Shown one piece after another: positions 1-7,600 of a stretch of DNA of 28,956 bases; position 1 is the first letter of the stretch, and every line of letters starts with the position of its first letter. Under the pieces are notes generated by a model. That model saw only the letters and a program-made list of their open reading frames with translations, had not been told where the DNA came from and ran no database searches. The translations under genes and the position numbers were made by a program. This stretch comes from JAGLCY01 sp965369705 (GTDB taxonomy: Bacteria > Krumholzibacteriota > Krumholzibacteriia > LZORAL124-64-63), in the NCBI GenBank assembly GCA_965369705.1, contig CBDURF010000023.1, forward strand, positions 1-28,956, written 5' to 3'.

Positions 1-2
1 CC

Positions 3-416
3 CTGGTCAATGCCGACGGCGCACCCTTCAGCCCGCCACCAGGGTCCACCATTTTGATTTTAAATTACACCATCCCGAGCGCCGCCATCAATGCGGCCAC
101 CCCTCCGGATTTCGCCGTGGGAGTGGCCTCTCCTCTCCCCTGGAGTCCTTGCATCACTCTGGTGTACATCGACCTGTTGGTTTTCAGTCCCGATGCTTGG
201 TGCTTCGGCGTCAAGCCATTTTTCCCCGCCTCCATTCCAGGTCACATGGCCTATGCCGACGGCGCCGATCCCGGCCATCTGTTGATCATGTATCCCAACA
301 CTGGGCCCGATGCGCCCGATTACGCGATGGCTTGCTTGAACAGCCCGCTCTGTCCTCCCTATCCGGTGGCGGTGGAGGAAAGCAGCTGGGGAACGCTCAA
401 GAGCTTGTACCGGTAG
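3..416 (+). CDS. Unknown protein, C-terminal part (5' end outside window)
   Basis: The frame is open from the left edge of the window and stops at a TAG at 414-416, so this is the last ~137 residues of a longer protein. I do not recognise a family. The visible part is rich in Pro, Ala and aromatic residues, has four Cys and few charged residues, which suits a secreted or surface protein more than a cytosolic enzyme. It ends in SSWGTLKSLYR, a compact tail with basic and aromatic residues that could be a conserved C-terminal motif. An internal TTG at 54 is a possible start codon, but the frame upstream of it reads on as similar sequence, so a partial gene is the better reading. About 155 bases separate it from the next gene. 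Confidence 0.5.
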   Translation: MVNADGAPFSPPPGSTILILNYTIPSAAINAATPPDFAVGVASPLPWSPCITLVYIDLLVFSPDAWCFGVKPFFPASIPGHMAYADGADPGHLLIMYPNTGPDAPDYAMACLNSPLCPPYPVAVEESSWGTLKSLYR

Positions 417-571
417 CCCTGACCTGCCTTTGATTTCATTGACCCGGGTTGCTCGTTGGCGGCCCGGGTTCCTTGTCCGGATCAGCGATTTCCCTTGTTT
501 CTCCAGGCCGATTCCTCGAAAATCTCCCTGTTCGGTCATCATCCTTCGGTAACCCATAGGGGAGGCCTGCC

Positions 572-2500
572 ATGTTTCGGTCATCGCTCCGCCTGTTCCT
601 GATCCCCCTGATCCTGGTCCTGTTGCTCGGTACCGTCCAGGCCGCCGATCTGCCCGACTACACCCCCGACGCGAACGCCCTCCGGAGCGAGGTCCCGGAC
701 GCCTACAAGTGGAGCCTGACCCAGCTCTTTGCCACGCCGGAGTCCTGGCAGGAGGAGCTTAACGCCCTGCGGGTCGAACTCGGCGCGCTGTCCGGCTATC
801 AAGGCCGACTGACCGATCCGGTCGCCCTGAAGAACTGCCTGGATCTCTACTTCGGTCTGCACGACCGGGCCAGCCGCGTGACCCAGTTCGCCAACCTTGC
901 CCTGGACACCGAATTGACGAACCAGGATCTCCAGGCCAGTCAGCAGCGCAGCCTGGTCCTTATGAACGAGCTCATGGCCGCGGCCGGTTTCATCCGTGGT
1001 GAGGTCCTGGCCTTTGACGACAAGACCATGGAGGAGGCCTTCCGGGCTGCTGACGGCCCCGCGCAATATCAGACCTACCTGGACAATCTGCGCCGCCGCA
1101 AGACCCGGGTGCTCGGCGAGGAGGCGGAAATCGTCCTGCAACTGGCCGGCGACAACCTGTGGGCCGAGATCGATCTGAACGAAATTCCCAGCGACCTCGA
1201 AAGCACCTTCGGGGCTCTGATGTCGGACATCGCCTGGCCCATGGTTCACGATGCGGAAGGGAAGGAAGTCCAACTGACCCTGGCCAACCTCGGCCTCTTC
1301 CGTGCTTCCCCCGACCGGAAGGTCCGCGCCGAAGCCATGACCGCCTTTTTCGCCACCCTGCGACAGTTCCAGCACGTTCTTTCCGCCACCCTGGGCGGTC
1401 AGTTCAAGCTGGACGTCATGTACGCCCGGGCCCGCGGCTACGACACCGCCCTGGATGCCTATCTCGACAAGGATGGCCTAAAGGTCGCGGTGCACGACAA
1501 CCTGATCAGCGCCGTGAACGCCAACCTCGAACCCCTGCACCGCTACGTCGAACTTCGTCGCAAAGTGCTTGGCTACGACGATCTGCACATCTACGATCTA
1601 TACGTGCCCATGGTCCAGGCGGCCGAGATGGACATCCCCTTCAAGAGGGCCCTGGAAATCCTGCCCCCCGCACTGGCGCCGCTCGGCGACGAGTATGTCG
1701 AGCTGTTGGCCCACGGCCTGGATCCCAGCAACGGGTGGATCGACGTCTATCCCAGCAACGACAAGGACAGCGGCGCGTTTTCGGCCAGCGTCTACGGTCG
1801 GCATCCCTACGTGAAGATGAACTACCAGGACAGCCTCGACGATCTGTCCACCCTGGCCCACGAATACGGCCACGCCCTGCACAGCGCCCTGGCGATGGAG
1901 CACCAGCCCTACCACAACTACCGGTACGTGCCCTTCCTGGCGGAGATCGCCTCCACCTGCAACGAGGCCCTGCTGTCGGACTACCTGGTTGCCAATTCAT
2001 CCAGCAAGGAGGAAAAGGCCGGCCTGCTGGCCGCCGAGCTGGAGAGTATCCGGACCACCATCTTCCGGCAGACCCTGTTCAGTGAATTCGAACGCGAGGT
2101 GCACGGCTACATCGAGGAGAGCACACCCGTCACCGCCGGACTACTCGACGAAACCTACCGCGTCCTGATCCAGCGCTACTACGGGCCCGGCTTCACCGTC
2201 GACGAGAACGACGGCATGGAGTGGGCCTACATTCCGCACTTCTACTACAAGTACTACGTCTACAGCTACGCCACGGGCTTGAGCTGCGGTCTGGCCATCG
2301 CCGAACGGGTGAAGGAGTTGGGACAACCCGCGGTGGACGATTACCTCGGCATGCTCAAGGGCGGCTGCAGCGAGGCGCCCCTGGACCTGTTGAAGGGGGC
2401 GGGGGTGGACCTGACCAGCCCCGAGACGATCGCGGCAGCACTCGAACGTTTCGACCGGACCATCACCGAACTGGCGGAACTGCTCGAAGTGGAGATGTAG
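572..2500 (+). CDS. pepF: M3 family oligoendopeptidase F-like zinc peptidase, secreted
   Basis: A 642-residue zinc metallopeptidase of family M3 (oligoendopeptidase F/thimet type), which cleaves short peptides. The zinc motif HEYGH is at residues 430-434, and the likely third ligand Glu458 lies in AEIAST, 24 residues after His434, the spacing known for this family. The N-terminal half carries the helical PepF_N-like region. Residues 1-24 look like a Sec signal peptide (two Arg, a long Leu/Ile/Val stretch, VQA before Ala25). That predicts export, whereas many PepF proteins are cytosolic. The ATG at 572 has a strong AGGGGAGG ribosome site 6 bases upstream. It stands alone, or as first gene of the plus-strand series, 28 bases before the methyltransferase. 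Likely role: degrading peptides in the periplasm. The family is certain, the substrate unknown. Confidence 0.92.
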   Translation: MFRSSLRLFLIPLILVLLLGTVQAADLPDYTPDANALRSEVPDAYKWSLTQLFATPESWQEELNALRVELGALSGYQGRLTDPVALKNCLDLYFGLHDRASRVTQFANLALDTELTNQDLQASQQRSLVLMNELMAAAGFIRGEVLAFDDKTMEEAFRAADGPAQYQTYLDNLRRRKTRVLGEEAEIVLQLAGDNLWAEIDLNEIPSDLESTFGALMSDIAWPMVHDAEGKEVQLTLANLGLFRASPDRKVRAEAMTAFFATLRQFQHVLSATLGGQFKLDVMYARARGYDTALDAYLDKDGLKVAVHDNLISAVNANLEPLHRYVELRRKVLGYDDLHIYDLYVPMVQAAEMDIPFKRALEILPPALAPLGDEYVELLAHGLDPSNGWIDVYPSNDKDSGAFSASVYGRHPYVKMNYQDSLDDLSTLAHEYGHALHSALAMEHQPYHNYRYVPFLAEIASTCNEALLSDYLVANSSSKEEKAGLLAAELESIRTTIFRQTLFSEFEREVHGYIEESTPVTAGLLDETYRVLIQRYYGPGFTVDENDGMEWAYIPHFYYKYYVYSYATGLSCGLAIAERVKELGQPAVDDYLGMLKGGCSEAPLDLLKGAGVDLTSPETIAAALERFDRTITELAELLEVEM

Positions 2501-2528
2501 GCCTGAACAACAATTTAGGAAGGCAACT

Positions 2529-3278
2529 TTGACACACGTCGAAACCGACACCAGAAATCCCGCGCGGCACAATCCCCACCTGCACGCGCGGGTCATCGAG
2601 GAGCTCTCGAACCTTCCGCCTGGCCGGATCCTGGACATCCCGGCCGGCCCCGGCTATCTGCTGAAGGACCTGCAGGGAACGGGCTTCACCGGCGTCGCCG
2701 CGGATATCGACACCCGGTTGCACTGCCTCGAGGGGATCGAATACGCCGCCGTGGACATGAGCGCCGCCTTTCCCTTCCCCGACGACAGCTTCGACTACCT
2801 GGTGTCCATCGAGGGGATCGAACACATCCAGAACCATTTCGCCTTCCTGACCGAGGTCCGGCGCGTGCTCCGTCCGGGAGGGCGCCTCATCCTGACCACC
2901 CCGAACATCGGCACCATGGTCAGCCGCTGGAATTTCTTCGTCTCCGGTTTTCACAGCATGGAGCGGGGTCCGTTCCCGCTCGACACCCCCAATATTTTCT
3001 TCGAACACATCAATCCCATTTCCTTTTCCCAGCTCTACTTCGCCTGCGAACGCAGCGGACTGCGCGTGGAAAAGCTTCTCACCTCGCACCACCGCAAGGG
3101 CTCGCGCTGGTTCTACTGGTTGCTGTACCCGCTGCTGCGCTGGGGCGTGCGCCGATCCTGTTTCCCCAAGAAGGCCGACCCCTCGGTCAACGAGGACAAC
3201 CGGCGGCTCTACGAGTGGCTCATGTCGAAGGAGAACCTGACGGGTGGGCACACGATCCTGGTGGCTCAGGCGCAATGA
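2529..3278 (+). CDS. Class I SAM-dependent methyltransferase
   Basis: A 249-residue Rossmann-fold methyltransferase of the Methyltransf_11 type. The SAM-binding motif I is ILDIPAGPG at residues 34-42, followed by an acidic strand end (ADID) and the motif-IV-like SFDYLVSIEGIEHI, then VLRPGGRLILTTPN, the usual post-IV strand. The C-terminal part holds a hydrophobic and basic stretch (WFYWLLYPLLRWG) that could touch membrane. The start is TTG at 2529, chosen because AGGAAGG sits 5 bases upstream and no ATG is better placed. The neighbouring GT2 glycosyltransferase suggests a lipid, glycan or quinone-like substrate, but nothing in the sequence names it. Confidence 0.85.
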   Translation: MTHVETDTRNPARHNPHLHARVIEELSNLPPGRILDIPAGPGYLLKDLQGTGFTGVAADIDTRLHCLEGIEYAAVDMSAAFPFPDDSFDYLVSIEGIEHIQNHFAFLTEVRRVLRPGGRLILTTPNIGTMVSRWNFFVSGFHSMERGPFPLDTPNIFFEHINPISFSQLYFACERSGLRVEKLLTSHHRKGSRWFYWLLYPLLRWGVRRSCFPKKADPSVNEDNRRLYEWLMSKENLTGGHTILVAQAQ

Positions 3279-3383
3279 CCCTCGGAACGGGTGTCGTCCT
3301 GTTTCTTTTCCATTGAAATCGGAGGGCCCCGAAAGATATGCTGGGCCCGCATCACTTGAGTTGTTATTACCCCGAGGATCACC

Positions 3384-4058
3384 ATGACCGTCGGCGCCAT
3401 CCTGCCAGCCCTGAACGCCGCTCGCTTCCTGACTGAAGTGATCGGTGAAATCCACACCCTTCACCCTGAGTGCCGGGTCCTGGTAGTGGACGACGGCAGC
3501 ACCGACGGCACCGCCGACACCGCGCGAGCGGCCGGAGCGGAGGTCCTCGTCCACGAGGTCAACCAGGGCAAGGGCGAGGCCCTCAAGACGGGTTACCGCT
3601 GGGCCCAGGGCCAGCAACTCGAGTGGGTCTTCACCATGGATTCGGACGGCCAACACCTGCCGAACGAAATGCAGGATTTTATTGATACGGCCGACCGGCG
3701 CGGCTTCGACGTGGTGGTGGGCACACGCATGGCCCGCACCGAAAACATGCCCTGGATCCGCAAGAAAACCAACCAGTTCACCAGTTGGGTCATCAGCAGG
3801 TTGGCGGGGCAGGATATCCCCGATTCCCAGAACGGTTACCGTCTCTATCGCACCGCCTGCTTCGTCGGGCTGAAGCTCCGGACCAGCCGTTACGATTCCG
3901 AGTCGGAAATCCTGGTGCGCATGGCCCGCCGGGGTTACCGTATCGGCTCGGTACCCGTCACCACCGTCTACGGCGACGAGACCAGTTCCATCAATCCGTT
4001 CGTCGATACCGGCCGCTTTTTCCGGCTGGTCATCATGTTGATTTTTTCCCGGGACTGA
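3384..4058 (+). CDS. Family 2 glycosyltransferase (dolichyl-phosphate mannosyltransferase-like)
   Basis: A 224-residue GT-A fold glycosyltransferase. VVDDGSTDGT (Asp36-Asp37) is the nucleotide-sugar-binding motif, NQGKGEALKTG follows, and MDSDGQH (Asp86-Ser-Asp88) is the metal-binding DxD-type site. This order is typical of the DPM1/GtrB-like branch that moves a sugar from NDP-sugar to a polyprenyl phosphate. Unlike GtrB it has no C-terminal transmembrane pair, so it is soluble or peripheral. The ATG at 3384 follows GAGGATC. A 105-base gap separates it from the methyltransferase, and 30 bases separate it from surE. Donor and acceptor sugars cannot be read from the sequence. Confidence 0.87.
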   Translation: MTVGAILPALNAARFLTEVIGEIHTLHPECRVLVVDDGSTDGTADTARAAGAEVLVHEVNQGKGEALKTGYRWAQGQQLEWVFTMDSDGQHLPNEMQDFIDTADRRGFDVVVGTRMARTENMPWIRKKTNQFTSWVISRLAGQDIPDSQNGYRLYRTACFVGLKLRTSRYDSESEILVRMARRGYRIGSVPVTTVYGDETSSINPFVDTGRFFRLVIMLIFSRD

Positions 4059-4088
4059 TCCCGGCTGTTTTCAGGATTGGATTTCGGC

Positions 4089-4889
4089 ATGAGTACCACC
4101 AGGCACGTATTGATCACCAACGACGACGGCATCGACGCCCACGGCCTCGGTATCCTGGAAAGCACCCTGCGGTCCATGGACGGCTTCCGCGTTACCGTCG
4201 TGGCGCCCAGCGACCAGCAGAGCGCCTCCAGCCACAGTCTGACCCTGACCTCTCCGCTGCGCATCCTGGACATGGGCGAAGGTCGTTACGCGGTCACCGG
4301 CACACCCACCGACAGCGTCCTGGTGGCCATGGAAAAGATCCTGCGGTCGGATCCCCCCGACCTCGTGCTGAGCGGCATCAATCACGGCCCGAACATGGGA
4401 GAGGATGTCCTTTACTCGGGTACGGTGGCCGCGGCCATGGAAGGCACGATGTTCGGCATCCCCAGTTATGCCGTTTCGCTGGCCGCCTGGCATCCCACCG
4501 ATTTCAGCGGGGCGGCCGATTTCATCCGTCGCAGCCTGTGCGACATCCTGGAATTTCCCCTGCGTAAGGGCTCGCTGCTGAACATCAATATTCCCGACGG
4601 ACCGCCCAGCAACATCCAGGGCATCAAGGTCACCCGCCTCGGCAGCCGCGTCTACAGCAACGTGATCACCGACCAGGTCGACCCCCACGGACGGCCCTAC
4701 TTCTGGATCGGCGGCCAGGGTCCCACCTGGGCTCGGGAGAAAGGGAGCGACTACTGCGCGGTGGAGCAAGGGTACGTCAGTCTGACCCCCTTGCTGGTGG
4801 ATCTGACCCACTACGGCCTGCAACAGGAAATGAAGCATCTCGAACGGGAGGGCCTTCCCGGCCATACCGAGGGCGGTGGCGCCCGATGA
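4089..4889 (+). CDS. surE: 5'/3'-nucleotidase SurE
   Basis: A 266-residue SurE survival protein, a metal-dependent phosphatase acting on nucleoside monophosphates. The N-terminal ITNDDGIDAHG carries the metal ligands Asp12-Asp13. SDQQSASSHSLTL and SGINHGPNMGEDVLYSGTV are the other conserved active-site blocks. The frame also contains an upstream TTG at 4077, but it abuts the AGGA element. The ATG at 4089 starts at the usual SurE position and was chosen. Its stop overlaps the pcm start by ATGA, so the two are translationally coupled. surE-pcm pairing is well known in gammaproteobacteria (stationary-phase repair and survival genes). Confidence 0.95.
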   Translation: MSTTRHVLITNDDGIDAHGLGILESTLRSMDGFRVTVVAPSDQQSASSHSLTLTSPLRILDMGEGRYAVTGTPTDSVLVAMEKILRSDPPDLVLSGINHGPNMGEDVLYSGTVAAAMEGTMFGIPSYAVSLAAWHPTDFSGAADFIRRSLCDILEFPLRKGSLLNINIPDGPPSNIQGIKVTRLGSRVYSNVITDQVDPHGRPYFWIGGQGPTWAREKGSDYCAVEQGYVSLTPLLVDLTHYGLQQEMKHLEREGLPGHTEGGGAR

Positions 4890-5542
4890 AGGACTACGCC
4901 GTCGCCCGGCGGCGCATGGTCCGCGAGCAGCTGGCCGACGCCGGCCTCAGCGATCGCCGCGTGCTGGCAGCCATGGAGGAAGTGCCCCGACACCTTTTCG
5001 TGCCCAAACTGCTCCAGCACCGTGCCCACCAGCCCAGTGCCCTGCCCATCGGGTTCGGACAGACCATCAGCAAGCCGTTCACTGTCGGTTTGATGACCTC
5101 GCTGCTGGAACTCCAGGGCCACGAGCATGTTCTGGAGATCGGGACGGGTTCGGGATACCAGGCAGCCATCCTGGCCAGGCTCGCCCGCAGTGTCATTTCG
5201 GTGGAAAGGATCCGGCCCCTGGCGGAACGTTCACGGGTCACCCTGGCCAAGCTGGGGATTGAGAACATCAACGTCCTGGCCCACGACGGCGCCGAAGGCG
5301 TCCACGACCACGCCCCCTTCGACGCCATCATGGTCACCGCCTGCGCGCCCAGCCTGCCGGCCCACCTGGTATCGCAACTCAAGGACGGAGGCCACCTCTT
5401 GATCCCCATCAACAAGGGCCGCGAGCAGATCCTGTACCGGTACCGGCGGCAGGGTCAGGAAGTGTCCATTGAACAGTCGGTGTCCTGCCGGTTCGTCCCC
5501 CTGCTGTCCGGGGTGACCACCGAAGGAGAACAGCGTGCGTGA
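4886..5542 (+). CDS. pcm: Protein-L-isoaspartate O-methyltransferase
   Basis: A 218-residue PCMT that methylates isoaspartyl residues arising by protein ageing, using SAM, so that they can revert to aspartate. Family marks are EEVPRHLFVP near the N terminus, GFGQTISKPFTVGLM, and the SAM motif LEIGTGSGYQAA, with DGAEG and HLLIPI further on. The length matches the family. It begins inside the stop of surE (ATGA overlap) and its own stop overlaps the GTG of the next gene by 8 bases, so surE-pcm-COG2426 is a single translationally coupled operon. Confidence 0.95.
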   Translation: MKDYAVARRRMVREQLADAGLSDRRVLAAMEEVPRHLFVPKLLQHRAHQPSALPIGFGQTISKPFTVGLMTSLLELQGHEHVLEIGTGSGYQAAILARLARSVISVERIRPLAERSRVTLAKLGIENINVLAHDGAEGVHDHAPFDAIMVTACAPSLPAHLVSQLKDGGHLLIPINKGREQILYRYRRQGQEVSIEQSVSCRFVPLLSGVTTEGEQRA

Positions 5543-6026
5543 ACAACTCCTGGAAGCGATCCAACAGCTTCCCGCCCCAGTGGCCGTGTTCCTGGTGGCG
5601 ATGCTGCCCATATTCGAGTTGAGGGGCGCCATCCCCGTCGGCTACGCCATGCACATGGACAGCCCCCTGTTGATTTACCTGATCGCCGTGGCGGGTAATT
5701 TCGTGCCCGTCCTGCCCATCATGCTGTTGCTGGGCCCGGCCGAACGCACCTTGCGACGCTTCAAGATCATGGACCGTTTCTTCGGCTGGCTGTTCCGACG
5801 CACCGTCAGCCGTAGCGATCTGATCCGGAAATACGAGAGTCTGGGACTGATCCTTTTCGTGGCGATACCCGCCCCGGTGACCGGCGCCTGGACCGGCAGC
5901 GTGGCCGCCTACCTGTTCAAACTCCCCTTGCGGACGGCTATCCCATGTATCATTCTTGGCATCCTGATCGCCGGAGTGGTGGTCACGCTTGTTTCCCAGG
6001 GGGTTATAACCTTTTGGCACATGTAG
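5535..6026 (+). CDS. Small multidrug export-like membrane protein (COG2426)
   Basis: A 163-residue membrane protein of the Sm_multidrug_ex/COG2426 family. Visible marks are the early MLPIFELRGAIPVGYA block, a second membrane segment with GNFVPVLP, the amphipathic middle RRFKIMDRFFGWLFRRT, the AIPAPVTGAWTGS block and a final hydrophobic helix. The drug-export name of the family rests on weak evidence, and the true substrate is unknown. The start is a GTG overlapping the end of pcm, preceded by GAAGGAG. The gene ends 42 bases before tRNA-Pro, with no clear terminator in between. Confidence 0.85.
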   Translation: MREQLLEAIQQLPAPVAVFLVAMLPIFELRGAIPVGYAMHMDSPLLIYLIAVAGNFVPVLPIMLLLGPAERTLRRFKIMDRFFGWLFRRTVSRSDLIRKYESLGLILFVAIPAPVTGAWTGSVAAYLFKLPLRTAIPCIILGILIAGVVVTLVSQGVITFWHM

Positions 6027-6068
6027 CGTGGAAATCCGGGCCGGTCAGAGCCGATTCCCCTTCAAGGT

Positions 6069-6146
6069 CGGGGCGTAGCGCAGCCCGGTTAGCGCGCCTG
6101 CTTCGGGAGCAGGAGGTCGGGAGTTCGAATCTCCCCGCCCCGACCA
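6069..6146 (+). tRNA. tRNA-Pro(CGG)
   Basis: A full cloverleaf can be folded by eye. The acceptor CGGGGCG (6069-6075) pairs with CGCCCCG (6136-6142). The anticodon stem CCTGC/GCAGG encloses loop TTCGGGA with anticodon CGG at 6104-6106. The T stem GGGAG/CTCCC holds loop TTCGAAT. The discriminator A and an encoded CCA occupy 6143-6146. The tRNA follows the COG2426 gene and lies only 41 bases before the LysM/LytM gene, so it may share a transcript with either neighbour. Confidence 0.97.
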
Positions 6147-6187
6147 TCTCTCTATTTTCTTCCACTGCACGGTATTCTGGGAATTTT

Positions 6188-6820
6188 CTGAAGTCGTTTC
6201 TGGCTTGGTGCCTTTTAGTGACCCTTTCAGCGGGATCGGCCTTGGCGGCAACTGCCTCTCCGGGCCGGTACGAGGTCCGCAAAGGGGATTACCTGGGCCT
6301 CATCGCCCGACGTTTCGGCGTCACGGTCTCGGAATTGCGAAATACGAACGACCTGACCACCGATGTCCTGCGGATCGGCCAGAAACTGCGCCTTGATAAA
6401 CCCTTTCACCGCAACCGCCAGGCCAAGGTCCAGTGGGAGCGACCCTGCCGCCGACCGGGCGAGGTGCTGCGCGCCTTCGGTCCGTACAAGAAGAAGGGTA
6501 TCCTCATGCCCAGCACCGGCACCGACGTGGCCTGCCCCCTGGGGACCGCGGTGTCCAGCCCCGCTCACGGAATCGTCCGGCACATCGGTCACATGGACGG
6601 TTTCGGCACCCTGGTCATCATTGAACACGGGGGAGGGTTCGCCACCGTGCTGTCGCCGCTGGATCCCGCGACCGTGGGAGTCGAGGTGGGGCACGCCCTG
6701 CTGCGGGGCGATCACCTCGGGCGAACCGGGTCGCCGCCCGACAAGGACACCCCACCCTACCTGCATGTGGAACTGCGGCGAAACGACAAGGCCATCACAC
6801 CCGACCCGCTGCTCGAATAG
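6188..6820 (+). CDS. LysM and LytM (M23-like) protein, NlpD/EnvC-like, probably non-catalytic
   Basis: About 210 residues: a signal peptide (residues 1-20, ending SALA), one LysM peptidoglycan-binding domain (~28-70) and a LytM fold (~92-205). Active M23 peptidases need a His-x3-Asp pair, a His in the middle and HxH near the end. Here the first His is Ser109 (STGTD), the middle block reads TVLSPL without His, and the last motif is YLH (Tyr191-His193). This degeneracy is the pattern of NlpD and EnvC, which activate amidases instead of cutting peptidoglycan. No ATG, GTG or TTG lies in frame between the tRNA and the signal peptide. A CTG at 6188 gives a perfect signal sequence, while the next GTG at 6218 would truncate it. 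The start is therefore uncertain. It follows surE, pcm and tRNA-Pro, and apt comes 22 bases after it. Confidence 0.82.
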   Translation: MKSFLAWCLLVTLSAGSALAATASPGRYEVRKGDYLGLIARRFGVTVSELRNTNDLTTDVLRIGQKLRLDKPFHRNRQAKVQWERPCRRPGEVLRAFGPYKKKGILMPSTGTDVACPLGTAVSSPAHGIVRHIGHMDGFGTLVIIEHGGGFATVLSPLDPATVGVEVGHALLRGDHLGRTGSPPDKDTPPYLHVELRRNDKAITPDPLLE

Positions 6821-6842
6821 CCGGTCAGGCAGGAGCATTCTC

Positions 6843-7361
6843 TTGGATCTGCGCCACATCATCCGGGACGTTCCCGACTTCCCGAAACCCGGCATCCTGT
6901 TCAAGGACATCACGCCGGTCATGGAGGATCCCGACGCCTTCCGCACCGCGTTGGCCGGGATGAAGGACCTGCTGGTCGAAGTGGAATTCGACGCACTGGC
7001 GGCCATCGAGTCCCGTGGGTTCCTCTTCGGGGCGCCCCTGGGCCTGGACCTGGACAAGCGCCTGGTCCTCATGCGCAAGGCAGGCAAGCTGCCCTCGGAA
7101 ACCAGATCCGTGACCTACGACCTGGAATACGGACAGGCCTCGCTCGAGGTGCATGTCGACAGCATCAAGCCGGGGGACAGGGTCATCATCGTGGACGATC
7201 TGCTGGCTACCGGCGGCACCGCCGCGGCGTCGGCCCGACTGGTCTCCGATGCCGGGGGGATCGTCGCGGGATTCCTGTTCCTGGTGGAGCTGGAATTCCT
7301 GGCGGGAAAGGCAAAACTGGAGGGCCTCGGCCCGGTTTTTTCCCTTGTTAACTATTCCTGA
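6843..7361 (+). CDS. apt: Adenine phosphoribosyltransferase
   Basis: A 172-residue type I phosphoribosyltransferase that salvages adenine to AMP with PRPP. The N-terminal IRDVPDFPKPGILFKDITP is the Apt signature, AIESRGFLFGAPL follows, and VIIVDDLLATGGTA is the PRPP-binding loop. The TTG at 6843 was chosen because AGGAG lies 7 bases upstream and translation from it begins exactly at the family N terminus. The frame is open further upstream, but only as a shadow of the LysM/LytM gene. A pool of adenine from SAM-consuming reactions would be a natural substrate. Confidence 0.95.
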   Translation: MDLRHIIRDVPDFPKPGILFKDITPVMEDPDAFRTALAGMKDLLVEVEFDALAAIESRGFLFGAPLGLDLDKRLVLMRKAGKLPSETRSVTYDLEYGQASLEVHVDSIKPGDRVIIVDDLLATGGTAAASARLVSDAGGIVAGFLFLVELEFLAGKAKLEGLGPVFSLVNYS

Positions 7362-7373
7362 CGCGTCTATTTT
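7345..7373 (+). promoter_or_regulatory. Predicted sigma-70-type promoter for tRNA-Arg(CCT)
   Basis: TTGTTA (7345-7350) and TATTTT (7368-7373) are separated by exactly 17 bases and lie 23 bases before the tRNA 5' end, which suits a short leader. The -35 box sits inside the last codons of apt. Confidence 0.5.
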
Positions 7374-7396
7374 GTGGCACGAATTCCTTTTCCGGT

Positions 7397-7473
7397 GCCC
7401 CCGTAGCTCAGTTGGATAGAGCATCAGATTCCTAATCTGGGGGCCGCTGGTTCGAATCCAGTCGGGGGTACCA
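7397..7473 (+). tRNA. tRNA-Arg(CCT)
   Basis: The acceptor GCCCCCG (7397-7403) pairs with CGGGGGT (7463-7469, with one G-U pair). The D arm is GCTC...GAGC. The anticodon stem TCAGA/TCTGG encloses TTCCTAA with anticodon CCT at 7431-7433. The T loop is TTCGAAT, and A plus an encoded CCA end at 7473. It reads the AGG codon. The DNA just downstream changes in base composition, so this is a plausible integration site, although no integrase is seen. Confidence 0.97.
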
Positions 7474-7600
7474 TACTTGACTTCTTGCCTTAAAAGCTGG
7501 TTGTCTTGCGCCAATTTCTGTTCGGCCAGTGCCGCATCTCCAAACAGATCAGAGTGTTTCCTGCAGATCTGGCGGTATAGCCCCCAAGTTGGAAAAATCA

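Noticed and set aside
443..468. Two CCCGGG sites in the gap before the M3 peptidase, possible hairpin
   Set aside because: Each is its own palindrome and the flanks do not extend the stem; no T tract follows.
3324..3348. GGGCCC repeated across 13 bases before the GT2 gene
   Set aside because: A 6-pair stem could form, but it has no T tract or other support and may be chance in GC-rich DNA.
2463..3656. Minus-strand frame of 397 codons opposite the methyltransferase and GT2
   Set aside because: It covers two real plus-strand genes with intact motifs and has no recognisable domain.
6004..6282. Minus-strand frame across tRNA-Pro (peptide with GRFELPTSC-like text), and a similar one across tRNA-Arg(CCT)
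   Set aside because: These are the well-known false proteins that arise from reading a tRNA backwards. The tRNA fold explains the sequence.
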